From NCBI RefSeq assembly GCF_007991635.1, contig NZ_BJYS01000051.1, positions 1 through 50,770 on the forward strand: a DNA stretch of 50,770 bases. Reading direction: 5' to 3'. The notes beneath the pieces are model-generated. The model was not told where the DNA came from, searched no databases, and worked only from the letters and a program-made list of their open reading frames with translations. Each line of letters opens with the position of its first letter. Position 1 is the stretch's first letter. Below are positions 36,106 to 44,996 of the stretch, piece after piece. A program made the position numbers and the translations under genes. Origin of the DNA: Adhaeribacter aerolatus. Its GTDB lineage: Bacteria > Bacteroidota > Bacteroidia > Cytophagales > Hymenobacteraceae.

Positions 36106-39100
36106 CCAGATTATTCATTTTTCTATCCGGAATAAGCTTATTATCGGGCTGTTCGTGATAGGCCTGGTGGTTCTGGGGATCTATAATGTAACCAAATTGC
36201 CCATCGATGCGGTGCCCGATATTACGAACAACCAGGTGCAGGTTATTACCGTGGCCCCGTCGCTGGGTGCGCCCGACATTGAACGACTCATTACTTTCCC
36301 GGTAGAGCAGGCCAACAGCAATATTCCGGGCATCAAGGAAATCCGGAGTTTCTCCCGTTTTGGCCTCTCGCTGGTAACCATAGTTTTTGATGATGGCATA
36401 GACGTGTACTGGGCTAGGCAACAAGTAGCCGAGCGCCTGCAGACCGTGCAATCCCAAATGCCGGCGGGTGTGGGCACCCCCGAACTGGGACCCGTAACTA
36501 CCGGCCTGGGCGAGATTTACCAATATATGGTACGACCCAAGGCTGGCTACGAAGAAAAATACGATGCCATGGAGTTGCGTACCATTCAGGATTGGATAGT
36601 GCGGCGGCAACTGCTGGGAGTACCGGGCGTAGCCGATGTAAGCAGTTTTGGTGGTTTCCTGAAACAGTACCAGGTTGCCATTGACCCTGCCCGGCTAAAA
36701 TCATATGGTTTAACCATTGCGGATGTATTCACGGCACTCGAAAATAATAACCAGAATACCGGCGGTTCCTACATTGATAAAGGCCCCACCGTATTATTTA
36801 TCCGCAGCGAAGGCCTGCTGGGCAGCCTCGAAGATATCCGGGGCATCGCCCTGAAAAAAACAGCCAATAATACGCCGCTCTACCTGCGCGATGTAGCAGA
36901 AGTGGAATTTGGCCACGCCACCCGCTTTGGTGCCATGACTTACAACGACCAGGGAGAAGTAGCCGGCGCCGTGGTGATGATGCTGAAAGGAGCCAACAGC
37001 AACCAGGTAATAAAAGAAGTTAAAGCCCGCATCGAGCAAATCCAAAAAGCTTTGCCCGAAGGGGTAATCATTGAACCCTTTCTGGACCGGACCAAAATGG
37101 TAAATAATGCCATCAGTACCGTAGAACGAAACCTGCTGGAAGGCGCTTTGATTGTGGTATTTGTATTGGTGTTGTTTCTGGGCAACCTGCGGGCGGGGTT
37201 GCTGGTTGCTTCGGTTATTCCGCTTTCCATGCTCTTTGCCGTAACCATGATGAACACCTTTGGCGTCAGCGGTAACCTGATGAGCCTCGGCGCCCTGGAT
37301 TTCGGGTTGATTGTGGACGGGGCGGTCATTATTGTGGAATCGGTGCTGCACGCGTTTGCGCATAACAAGCGTTTTGCCACTACTACCCGGCTCTCGCAGG
37401 TTAAAATGGACGATACGGTGCAGCAATCGGCCAGCCGGATGATGAACAGCGCCATTTTTGGCCAGGTAATTATTTTGATTGTGTATCTCCCCATCCTGAC
37501 CTTACAGGGAATTGAAGGCAAAATGTTTAAACCCATGGCCCAGACGGTTTCTTTTGCCTTACTGGGTGCTGCTATCCTTTCCCTTACCTACGTGCCCATG
37601 ATGAGCGCCTTGTTTCTGAGCAAGAAAATCAGCCACAAACCAACTTTTTCGGATCGGATGATGACCCGGCTAGAGAACTTTTACCAGAAATACCTGCGCC
37701 GCGTTATTGTATATCCCAAAACCGTAGTAGCCTCGGCGGTATTGCTGTTCGCGGGTGCTTTAATGGTACTGTTATCGCTGGGTGGTGAATTTATTCCGGC
37801 TCTGGAAGAAGGCGATTTTGCGGTTGATACCCGGGTGCTGACCGGCAGCAACCTGAATACGACTATCGAGTCAACGCAAAAGGCTTCCGCCATTCTGCTG
37901 GAGCGGTTTCCCGAAGTAGAAAAAGTAGTAACAAAAATAGGCTCCGGTGAAATACCAACCGACCCCATGCCACTGGAAGCCAGCGACATGATGGTAATCC
38001 TGAAAAATAAAACCGAATGGACCTCAGCCGCCACTTTTAATGAACTGGCCCAGAAAATGGGTACTGCTCTGGAGGAAGTGCCGGGCATCACTGCTGGTTT
38101 CCAGTACCCGGTACAGATGCGTTTTAATGAGCTGATGACCGGTGCGCGGCAGGATGTGGTATGCAAAATATTCGGCGAAAACCTGGATACGCTGGCGCAT
38201 TATGCCCGGCGGGTCGGCGAAGAAGCCGGTACCGTTGCCGGCGCCCAGGATTTGTATGTGGAAACCATTACGGGCATGCCCCAGATTGTTATCCGCTATA
38301 ATCACGCCGCCATTGCCCAATACGGCTCCAATATTGCCGAAATTAACCGCACCGTAAATGCCGCTTTTGCCGGCGTAAGCAGCGGGCTGGTGTTTGAGGG
38401 TGAGCGGCGGTTTGATTTGGTGGTGCGCCTGCAAGGCGAACTGCGGCAGAACCTGAACGACGTGCAGAACCTGCTCATTCCTACCCCGGCGGGTCAGCAG
38501 GTACCGCTTTATTTGCTGGCTGATGTTAAACTGGAAGAAGGCCCCTACCAAATCCAACGCGAGGACGCCAAACGCCGGATTATGGTTGGTTTTAACGTAA
38601 GGGGCCGGGATGTACAGAGTATTGTAAATGAGTTGCAGCAAAAAATACAACAGAATTTAAAATTACCGCCGGGATATTTTATCGTTTACGGCGGTGCCTT
38701 CGAAAACCTGGAAGCTGCAAAAAAGCGATTAACCGTGGCCGTCCCTATTTCCCTGGCGCTCATTTTCTTATTATTATTTTTTGCTTTCCATTCGGTGCGT
38801 TACGGCCTGTTAATTTATTCGGCCATACCGCTATCGGCCATTGGCGGTATTTTTGCCCTGGCGCTGCGGGGCATGCCCTTCAGTATTTCGGCGGGCGTTG
38901 GTTTTATTGCTTTATTCGGGGTAGCGGTGCTCAATGGCATTGTCATGGTGGCCGAGTTTAACCGGCTAAAGGAAACAGAAGATTTATCGCTGGCCGAAAT
39001 TGTGCTGGAAGGAACCCGGGTGCGCCTCCGCCCCATCCTGATGACGGCCAGCGTAGCTTCGCTGGGTTTTCTGCCGATGGCTTTAAGCTCCGGGGCCGGT

Positions 39101-40471
39101 GCCGAAGTACAACGCCCGCTGGCCACCGTGGTAATCGGCGGCTTGCTGGTGGCTACCCTGCTCACTTTGTTTGTGCTGCCGTCCCTTTATATTCTGTTCG
39201 GTAAAAAAACCGAAACCAGGATAGATAAAAAGGAACCGGTGCTTACCCCGGCCGTTCTGATTGGCTTTTTGTTGCTGCTCCCTAACCTGGCACAAGCCCA
39301 GCAGCCTGTTACCCTGGAAAAAGCAATTGCCAAAGCCTTGGAGCAAAATCTGCCTTTACAAAACGCTCGGCTGCATGCGGCGGCACAGCAGAAGCTGCAA
39401 AAAACGGCCTGGGACCTGCCCCAAACCAATATAGTGGGCGAATACGGTCAGATTAACAGTGCCTTCCGGGATAACCGCTTTGGCATATCCCAGGATTTTA
39501 AATTCCCGACCTTCTATACCCAGCAGAAACAACTGCTCCAGCACGAGTGGCAGCAGGGAATGCGGCAAACCGAACTGACTGCCTTTAATCTGCAACAGCA
39601 GGTGACGCAGGTATTTTACGATATGCTGTATACCCGGGAGAAAAAGAAACTACTGCTGCGCACCGACAGCCTTTATGCTAATTTTCAGCGCAACGCCGAA
39701 CTGCGCTTTGCCAAAGGGGCCAGCAATATCCTGGAAAAAAATACTGCCCAGACCCAACGCGGTCAGGTACGCCTGCAACTGCAGCAATTACAGCAGGAAA
39801 TAGTATCCCAGCAACAGCAGTTTCAGGTACTGCTCAACACCGATACGGCTTATGTTCCGGCAGCGTATCCGCTTAAAATGAGTAAACAGAGCCTGCCCGA
39901 TACCTCCGCGCTGGCCGCTCATCCTTACCTGCAACTGTTGCAGCAACAGCAGCAAGTCAGCCGTGCCCGGACCCAGGTAGAAAAGTCCCGGTTCTTACCA
40001 GATTTGCTGGTGGGCTACACCAACCAGAGTTTTGGCGGCTTTCAGAATGTGGCCGGGGTAGAAAAAAGCTATACCACTGCCGATCGCTTTTCTTCGGTGC
40101 ACCTGGGCATAGGGGTGCCATTATTTTTTGGCGCGCAGCGGGCCCGTCTGGAAGCTGCCCGAATTCAGGAACAGGCTGCCCACAACAGCTACCAAGCCGG
40201 CAAACTGGCGCTGGGCACCCAATTGCAAAAGGCATTGGAAAGATTCCGGCTGATATCGGAAACCCTGACCTATTTTGAAACCACGACCTTACCCAGTGCC
40301 GCCATTATTATCAAAACGGCCGACCAGCAGTTCAGGGGTGGGGAAATAAATTATTTGGAGTGGGTGCTGCTCACCAACCAGGCCATTACCCTCCAAACGG
40401 AATATCTCGACGCCGTCAGAACTTATAACCAAAGTATTCTGGAATTAAATACCCTCACCGGAAGCAGATAA
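36092..40471 (+). CDS. czcA: CzcA-type heavy-metal RND efflux pump fused to TolC-like outer membrane protein
   Basis: Fusion protein of 1459 residues. Residues 1 to about 1035 form an HME-RND proton/metal antiporter: N-terminal helix (IRNKLIIGLFVIGLVVLGIY), LPIDAVPDIT, periplasmic loops and twelve transmembrane helices. Its helix-4 signature DFGLIVDGAVIIVE matches the divalent-cation (Co/Zn/Cd) type DFGxxxDGA rather than the Cu/Ag type. Residues about 1049-1067 form a second signal-peptide-like segment (LIGFLLLLPNLAQAQ). From about 1070 to the end lies a TolC-like coiled-coil outer-membrane efflux domain rich in Gln and Leu. Such fusions occur in Bacteroidota. It starts at 36092 (a second ATG lies six bases on). 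The adaptor gene follows after 4 bp. Confidence 0.95.
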   Translation: MAMLNQIIHFSIRNKLIIGLFVIGLVVLGIYNVTKLPIDAVPDITNNQVQVITVAPSLGAPDIERLITFPVEQANSNIPGIKEIRSFSRFGLSLVTIVFDDGIDVYWARQQVAERLQTVQSQMPAGVGTPELGPVTTGLGEIYQYMVRPKAGYEEKYDAMELRTIQDWIVRRQLLGVPGVADVSSFGGFLKQYQVAIDPARLKSYGLTIADVFTALENNNQNTGGSYIDKGPTVLFIRSEGLLGSLEDIRGIALKKTANNTPLYLRDVAEVEFGHATRFGAMTYNDQGEVAGAVVMMLKGANSNQVIKEVKARIEQIQKALPEGVIIEPFLDRTKMVNNAISTVERNLLEGALIVVFVLVLFLGNLRAGLLVASVIPLSMLFAVTMMNTFGVSGNLMSLGALDFGLIVDGAVIIVESVLHAFAHNKRFATTTRLSQVKMDDTVQQSASRMMNSAIFGQVIILIVYLPILTLQGIEGKMFKPMAQTVSFALLGAAILSLTYVPMMSALFLSKKISHKPTFSDRMMTRLENFYQKYLRRVIVYPKTVVASAVLLFAGALMVLLSLGGEFIPALEEGDFAVDTRVLTGSNLNTTIESTQKASAILLERFPEVEKVVTKIGSGEIPTDPMPLEASDMMVILKNKTEWTSAATFNELAQKMGTALEEVPGITAGFQYPVQMRFNELMTGARQDVVCKIFGENLDTLAHYARRVGEEAGTVAGAQDLYVETITGMPQIVIRYNHAAIAQYGSNIAEINRTVNAAFAGVSSGLVFEGERRFDLVVRLQGELRQNLNDVQNLLIPTPAGQQVPLYLLADVKLEEGPYQIQREDAKRRIMVGFNVRGRDVQSIVNELQQKIQQNLKLPPGYFIVYGGAFENLEAAKKRLTVAVPISLALIFLLLFFAFHSVRYGLLIYSAIPLSAIGGIFALALRGMPFSISAGVGFIALFGVAVLNGIVMVAEFNRLKETEDLSLAEIVLEGTRVRLRPILMTASVASLGFLPMALSSGAGAEVQRPLATVVIGGLLVATLLTLFVLPSLYILFGKKTETRIDKKEPVLTPAVLIGFLLLLPNLAQAQQPVTLEKAIAKALEQNLPLQNARLHAAAQQKLQKTAWDLPQTNIVGEYGQINSAFRDNRFGISQDFKFPTFYTQQKQLLQHEWQQGMRQTELTAFNLQQQVTQVFYDMLYTREKKKLLLRTDSLYANFQRNAELRFAKGASNILEKNTAQTQRGQVRLQLQQLQQEIVSQQQQFQVLLNTDTAYVPAAYPLKMSKQSLPDTSALAAHPYLQLLQQQQQVSRARTQVEKSRFLPDLLVGYTNQSFGGFQNVAGVEKSYTTADRFSSVHLGIGVPLFFGAQRARLEAARIQEQAAHNSYQAGKLALGTQLQKALERFRLISETLTYFETTTLPSAAIIIKTADQQFRGGEINYLEWVLLTNQAITLQTEYLDAVRTYNQSILELNTLTGSR

Positions 40472-40475
40472 TATC

Positions 40476-41624
40476 ATGAAAAATTTATTATATATATTTT
40501 TACTGGCTGCTATCCTGCTGGGAGTAGGATGCAGCGCCGAACAACCAACCGAGTCTACCACAAAAAAAAGCCAGCCCGATAATCTGGTACAACTAACGCC
40601 GGCTCAGTTAAAAAATGCGGGTATCAGAACCGGAAAACCCGAACGCAAAACCATAGGGGCTGCCCTGCAGGTGAACGGGATTATGGAAGCACCGCCTCAG
40701 CGACTGGTATCGGTGAGCGTACCCTTGGGTGGATATCTGAAAAAAACAACTTTGCTGCCGGGTATGCACCTACGAAAAGGACAGCTACTGGCAGAACTGG
40801 AAGACCAAGCCTATATTCAGTTGCAACAGGATTACCTGACTGCCAAAGCCCGCCTGGCCTACCTCGAAGAGGAATATAGCCGCCAACGCGATTTGAACCA
40901 GAGCAAAGCCACCAGCGACAAAGTATACCAGCAAACCCGCTCGGAATATAGAAGTCAGCAGGTACAATTAAAGGCACTGGCCGAGAGATTGCGGCTGGTG
41001 GGCAGCAACCCCAATCAGCTTACCCTAAATAACCTTTCGCGTACCCTGCGCATTTATTCTCCCATTGACGGGTACGTAACGAAGGTAAACGTGAATGTGG
41101 GCAAATACGTGGTGCCGACCGACGTGCTATTTGAATTGGTAGACCCACGCGACCTGCACCTGATGCTGACCGTTTTTGAGAAAGACCTTGATAAACTAGC
41201 GATAGGGCAAAAAGTATTGGCTTACCGGGCTAACCAGCCCGAGAAAAAGTATCCGGCTGAAATTGTTTACATAGGCAAATCTGTTGCCGACGACCGGGCC
41301 GTGGAAGTACATTGCCATTTGGAAAAAGCAGATCCCGGGCTGGTGCCGGGCATGTTTATGAACGCCGAAATTGAAGTGCAGAGCCATGACGCTTATGCTT
41401 TACCCGAAGCGGCCATTGTACGGTTTGGCAGCAAGCAATATTTATTCGCCGCTAAAGACAGTGGCATATTCCAAATGGTAGAAGCCCAGACCGGCAACTC
41501 CGAACACGGCTATACTGCCTTGGAGCCGGGCCCGGGGCTGCCGCACCCGGAAAACCAGACATTTGTTGTTAACGGCGCTTATGCATTGCTGATGAAATTA
41601 AAAAATAAAGCCGAGGAAGAATAA
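40476..41624 (+). CDS. czcB: RND efflux periplasmic adaptor lipoprotein
   Basis: Membrane-fusion protein of 382 residues that links the inner-membrane pump to the outer-membrane channel. The lipoprotein signal peptide ends in LGVGC (C19). The biotinyl-lipoyl-like halves (SVPLGGYLKKTTLLPGMHLRKGQLLAELED and YSPIDGYVTKVNVNVGKYV) flank an alpha-hairpin (about 110-180), followed by a beta-barrel domain (LMLTVFEKDLDKLAIGQKV). It begins 4 bp after the pump-channel fusion and clearly shares its operon. No extra N-terminal histidine-rich metal domain is seen. Confidence 0.95.
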   Translation: MKNLLYIFLLAAILLGVGCSAEQPTESTTKKSQPDNLVQLTPAQLKNAGIRTGKPERKTIGAALQVNGIMEAPPQRLVSVSVPLGGYLKKTTLLPGMHLRKGQLLAELEDQAYIQLQQDYLTAKARLAYLEEEYSRQRDLNQSKATSDKVYQQTRSEYRSQQVQLKALAERLRLVGSNPNQLTLNNLSRTLRIYSPIDGYVTKVNVNVGKYVVPTDVLFELVDPRDLHLMLTVFEKDLDKLAIGQKVLAYRANQPEKKYPAEIVYIGKSVADDRAVEVHCHLEKADPGLVPGMFMNAEIEVQSHDAYALPEAAIVRFGSKQYLFAAKDSGIFQMVEAQTGNSEHGYTALEPGPGLPHPENQTFVVNGAYALLMKLKNKAEEE

Positions 41625-41678
41625 AAGCCCGCACCTTAACACCAGTACGAATTCTGCCGGTTTAATTATAGTACCTTA

Positions 41679-41696
41679 TTTTACAGTACTGTTAAA
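41679..41696. promoter_or_regulatory. Operator-like palindrome upstream of the mbfA-like gene
   Basis: A perfect 10-bp palindrome (ACAGTACTGT, 41683-41692) extends to 18 bp with one mismatched pair and ends 8 bases before the start codon of the iron-exporter gene. Its position suggests a repressor site, possibly metal-responsive, overlapping the translation start region. Confidence 0.4.
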
Positions 41697-41704
41697 ATAT
41701 AATT

Positions 41705-42829
41705 ATGCAATTCAAAGAAGATAAAAAATATACGAATAGCCTACAGACCGAGGTAGACGCGGCTTACCTGTATGGGCGGCTGGCAGCAGTAGAGGAAGTG
41801 CCCTCCATTGCAAACCTGTTCCGAACGCTATCCGGCATAGAACAGGAGCATGCCTTAAAAATGGCGGAAAAATTAAAGCAGGAAGGTATCCACATTACCT
41901 TGCCACCTCCCTCCTGGCGGGCACGGTCCCTTAACCAAATTGGCAGACTGTTCGGGTACGGGTATGTAATCGGGGTGCTGATGGATACAGAAAAGAGCAT
42001 AACGGTTGCGCAACTGGCACAAAAAGAGAAAAACCAGGTACCCATTTCGGGCGATGAAGCCAATCATGTCAAAATTCTGCAGACCCTGCTAAATAACCAA
42101 AGTAAAGTTTCTGGCGAAAATATTGCCCGCATCGAAGGCAAACATAAATCTATCGGTGGCAATGCGTTACGGGCCGCCGTGCTGGGGGCCAACGATGGGC
42201 TGGTATCTAACATGAGCCTGGTGATGGGTGTAGCCGGCGCCACCGATGGCGGCAGCGGGGTACTGCTGGCCGGCATGGCCGGCTTACTGGCGGGTGCCCT
42301 TTCTATGGCTTTGGGAGAATGGATTTCGGTAAAGAGTTCTCAGGTATTATATGAGCGGCAGATGGAGTTGGAAATGCTGGAGATAGAAAGTAATCCGGCC
42401 GGCGAAATGCAGGAACTGGCCCTTATTTATATAGCCAAAGGCATACCCGAAGAACAGGCTTTCCGGATGGCCCAAGAAGCAATATCCGATACCAGCCACG
42501 CCCACGAAATATTAGTGAAAGAAGAACTAGGCATCAACGCTGCTGATTTGCAGGGCTCTGCCTGGGAAGCTGCCATCACTTCTTTTCTGCTGTTTGCCAT
42601 AGGCGCCATTATTCCGGTTATTCCTTTTTTCTACACCACCGGTTTGCCGGCCATTTTACAGAGCGTACTATTCAGTACCGTAGGGCTTTTTATTATTGGT
42701 GCAGCAATAACTTTATTTACCGGCAAAAGCATCTGGTTCTCAGGGCTCCGGCAGGTACTTTTTGGGTTAGCGGCGGCAGCCATTACCTACATCATCGGTA
42801 AGGTTATTGGGGTAACGATGGCCGGATGA
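41705..42829 (+). CDS. mbfA: Ferritin-like/VIT1 fusion, MbfA-like iron exporter
   Basis: A 374-residue protein with an N-terminal ferritin-like (erythrin) domain (about 1-145) and a C-terminal VIT1/CCC1 transporter domain (about 155-374). Possible di-iron ligands are E17, the ExxH of GIEQEHALKMAEKL, E in MDTEKSI, and the ExxH of GDEANHVKIL. The transporter half has LGANDGLVSNMSLVMGVAG and the LAGALSMALGEWISVKSSQ helix, then a cytoplasmic loop and three more helices. This architecture matches the membrane-bound ferritin MbfA, an iron exporter protecting against iron and peroxide stress; the symbol is given by architecture only. Its stop overlaps a possible 48-codon gene. Confidence 0.88.
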   Translation: MQFKEDKKYTNSLQTEVDAAYLYGRLAAVEEVPSIANLFRTLSGIEQEHALKMAEKLKQEGIHITLPPPSWRARSLNQIGRLFGYGYVIGVLMDTEKSITVAQLAQKEKNQVPISGDEANHVKILQTLLNNQSKVSGENIARIEGKHKSIGGNALRAAVLGANDGLVSNMSLVMGVAGATDGGSGVLLAGMAGLLAGALSMALGEWISVKSSQVLYERQMELEMLEIESNPAGEMQELALIYIAKGIPEEQAFRMAQEAISDTSHAHEILVKEELGINAADLQGSAWEAAITSFLLFAIGAIIPVIPFFYTTGLPAILQSVLFSTVGLFIIGAAITLFTGKSIWFSGLRQVLFGLAAAAITYIIGKVIGVTMAG

Positions 42830-42972
42830 AAATTAGTAATCCTGATGATATTTACTTCATTGTTTGTAAGGAGGTAACTTATAAATCACTTGCAAGTATT
42901 TTAAAAAATTGCAAAAAATATGCAAATGACCTGGGTGAAAAAGGCTTTACAATAACACCTACTAATCAATAA
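42826..42972 (+). CDS. Possible 48-residue protein, translationally coupled to mbfA-like gene
   Basis: An ATG at 42826 overlaps the TGA of the preceding gene (ATGA junction) and opens a 48-codon frame ending in TAA at 42972. The product begins MKISNPDDIYFIVCKEVTY and continues with a lysine-rich stretch with a second cysteine (ASILKNCKKYANDLGEKGF). ATGA overlaps usually mark coupled translation within operons. The small size, AT-rich codons and lack of a recognisable family keep confidence moderate; a frame this long can occur by chance in AT-rich DNA. Confidence 0.4.
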   Translation: MKISNPDDIYFIVCKEVTYKSLASILKNCKKYANDLGEKGFTITPTNQ

Positions 42973-43004
42973 TTTAAGTTAAAATTATTAAATCGAAACC
43001 ATTC

Positions 43005-43469
43005 ATGTTAAAGAAATCAATTCTTGGATTATCAATCGTATTCTTAATTATTCAATTCTTCCGGCCGGAAAAAAATATATCTATTCAAGGTCAGTCCCTG
43101 GCTTTAAAAAAGCAGTATGTTATTCCGGAAAATGTGGAATTGACTTTCCAAAAAGCTTGTTATGATTGTCATAGCAATAACACCCGTTATCCCTGGTACG
43201 CCGAAGTACAACCTGTCGCATGGTTTTTGGCGGATCATGTAAATGATGGAAAAGAGGAATTAAATTTTGATGAATTTTTAACCTATCCTCTCAAGAAGCA
43301 AGACCATAAACTGGAAGAAGTAATAGAAACCCAGGAAGAGGATAGTATGCCGCTTTCGTCATATACACTCATTCATCGGGATGCAGTTCTGACCCGGGTT
43401 CAAAAAGAAGAAATCATATCTTGGGCAAACCTGACCAGAAGGCAAATTCAATTAAAAAGAAATCAATAA
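43005..43469 (+). CDS. Haem-binding domain protein (CxxCH)
   Basis: Small exported or membrane-anchored cytochrome-like protein of 154 residues. The N-terminal helix (LGLSIVFLIIQFF, about 7-19) is an anchor or uncleaved signal. The c-type haem motif C52-Y-D-C55-H56 is followed by SNNTRYPWYAEVQPVAWFLADHV, which is characteristic of the Bacteroidota haem_bd domain. A methionine (M117, in EEDSMPLSSYTLIH) could be the second axial ligand (inference). It lies just upstream of the thioredoxin/ApbE cluster, so it may belong to the same redox system, although 139 bp with palindromic DNA separates them. Confidence 0.88.
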   Translation: MLKKSILGLSIVFLIIQFFRPEKNISIQGQSLALKKQYVIPENVELTFQKACYDCHSNNTRYPWYAEVQPVAWFLADHVNDGKEELNFDEFLTYPLKKQDHKLEEVIETQEEDSMPLSSYTLIHRDAVLTRVQKEEIISWANLTRRQIQLKRNQ

Positions 43470-43548
43470 TAACTATCTCGCTAAAGCGTTCATAAACATG
43501 AAACTTCTATTATATAAGCGAACGTTATTACGCTATACTGTCAGCAGT

Positions 43549-43562
43549 TAAGTTTAAACTTA
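43549..43562. promoter_or_regulatory. 14-bp perfect palindrome plus repeated GAACGTTAT
   Basis: TAAGTTTAAACTTA is perfectly symmetric and lies 46 bp upstream of the thioredoxin-like gene. The 9-mer GAACGTTAT occurs on both sides of it, at 43520-43528 and 43580-43588. Together they look like a regulatory region for the redox operon; the regulator is unknown. Confidence 0.35.
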
Positions 43563-43608
43563 GCTTCCCTTAAATACTTGAACGTTATAATATTAAATCA
43601 TATTAATT

Positions 43609-44040
43609 ATGCACTTAGTTATCCTTTTTATCAGCTTATTATTTTCGGGAGTACCAATTGGTTGGCGTACTGATTTACAGCAAGCAGAGGTGGAAGCAAA
43701 AAAATACCATAAACTAATTCTACTTAATTTTTCGGGTTCGGATTGGTGTGGACCTTGCATTAAACTGGAGAAAGATATTTTTGAAAACCAGGCCTTCCAG
43801 ACCTATGCCGACCAGCACCTGGTGTTGGTGAACGCTGATTTTCCGCGCCTGAAAAAAAACCAGTTAGACCCGAAGCAAAAAGCCCTGAACGAAAAACTAG
43901 CCGAAGAATACAACAAAGCCGGTGCTTTTCCGCTTACCTTGCTCCTGGACGCTGATGGGAAGGTAATAATGAAGTGGGAAGGAATTCCGGCTAAAACCGC
44001 TTCGAATTTTATTTCTTTGTTGCAAACCAACAGCAAGTGA
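43609..44040 (+). CDS. Thioredoxin-like protein of the ApbE/DUF3570 cluster
   Basis: Exported thiol-disulfide protein of 143 residues in the thioredoxin_7/DUF255-like group. A short hydrophobic N-terminus (MHLVILFISLLFSGVPIG) can serve as a signal peptide. The redox site is W46-C47-G-P-C50 within LLNFSGSDWCGPCIKLEKDI, and the cis-proline region is AGAFPLTLLLDADG. It probably keeps cysteines of the neighbouring DUF4266 protein, or of an exported redox partner, reduced (inference). Its stop codon overlaps the GTG start of apbE by 4 bp. Confidence 0.9.
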   Translation: MHLVILFISLLFSGVPIGWRTDLQQAEVEAKKYHKLILLNFSGSDWCGPCIKLEKDIFENQAFQTYADQHLVLVNADFPRLKKNQLDPKQKALNEKLAEEYNKAGAFPLTLLLDADGKVIMKWEGIPAKTASNFISLLQTNSK

Positions 44041-44996
44041 AAACCGGGGTAACCCTTTACCAGACCACCTCCGGCTTATACCGCCGGGTTCAGAAGCTGA
44101 TGGGCAACCGTTTTGAACTTACTATTTTGGCTCAGGACGAAGAAAAGGCAAAAGTAAGCCTCGACGCTGCCGTAGCCGAAATCCAGCGGATAGAGAAATT
44201 ACTCACCACTTTTGCCGATACCAGCGAGACAAATAAAATAAATGCCTTAGCGGGCATCTCTCCTTTTACGCCTTCGCCGGAAGTTTATGAGCTGATTGCC
44301 CGTTCGCGGCGAATTTCGGAGCTTACCCAGGGAGCTTTCGACATCACCTACGGGGGAGTAGACAAGAGCCTCTGGAACTTTGATACCAGCCTTAAAAGAT
44401 TACCATCGGCCGAAGTAGCGCAAGCTTCGGTGCGGCTGGTGAACTACAAAAACGTGTTGCTGAATCCGAAAGAAAAAAGTGTTTTGCTGAAATACCCCGG
44501 CATGCGTATTGGGTTTGGCGGTATTGGTAAAGGTTATGCTGCCGAACGGGCTAAGTTGGTTTTGCAGCAATTGGGCATAAAAAGCGGTATTGTAAACGCC
44601 GCCGGTGATTTAACAGCCTGGGGCAACCAGCCCAATGGCCAGCCCTGGACCATTGGCATCGCCGACCCGGATGCGGCGCAAAAGCCTTTCTCTAAGTTCA
44701 ACATTACCGGTATGGCCGTAGCTACCTCCGGCAACTACGAAAAATTTGTAATAATTAACGGTAAAAGGTACAGTCATACCATTAATCCCAAAACCGGTTT
44801 ACCCGTAACCGGTATCAAAAGTGTAACCATCCTTTGCCCCAATGCCGAACTGGCCGATGCCATGGCTACGCCCGTGATGGTGATGGGGGTTAAAGTAGGC
44901 TTGGCGCTCATCAACCAGATGAAAAACATTGCCTGTATTTTAGTAGATGACCAAGACCGTATATTTTATTCTGACAACATAAGACTTACCGCATGA
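44037..44996 (+). CDS. apbE: FAD:protein FMN transferase (ApbE)
   Basis: ApbE-family flavin transferase of 319 residues, which attaches FMN to Thr/Ser of extracytoplasmic proteins using FAD and Mg2+. Typical blocks are MGNRFELTI (22-30), FDITYGGVDKSLWNF, GFGGIGKGYAAERAKLVL and the C-terminal HTINPKTGLPVTGIKSVTI with ADAMATPVMVMG. The GTG start at 44037 overlaps the thioredoxin stop. No signal peptide or lipobox precedes the catalytic domain, which is odd for an enzyme that normally works outside the cytoplasm. The next gene starts inside its stop (ATGA, 44993), so the operon is translationally coupled. Confidence 0.93.
   Translation: MKTGVTLYQTTSGLYRRVQKLMGNRFELTILAQDEEKAKVSLDAAVAEIQRIEKLLTTFADTSETNKINALAGISPFTPSPEVYELIARSRRISELTQGAFDITYGGVDKSLWNFDTSLKRLPSAEVAQASVRLVNYKNVLLNPKEKSVLLKYPGMRIGFGGIGKGYAAERAKLVLQQLGIKSGIVNAAGDLTAWGNQPNGQPWTIGIADPDAAQKPFSKFNITGMAVATSGNYEKFVIINGKRYSHTINPKTGLPVTGIKSVTILCPNAELADAMATPVMVMGVKVGLALINQMKNIACILVDDQDRIFYSDNIRLTA

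Noticed and set aside
36940-37536. Long antisense open frames inside the RND pump gene (also 38024-38650 and 37681-38166)
   Set aside because: They lie fully within a strongly supported conserved gene on the other strand and have low-complexity Ser/Thr/Ile/Arg composition; they are shadow frames.
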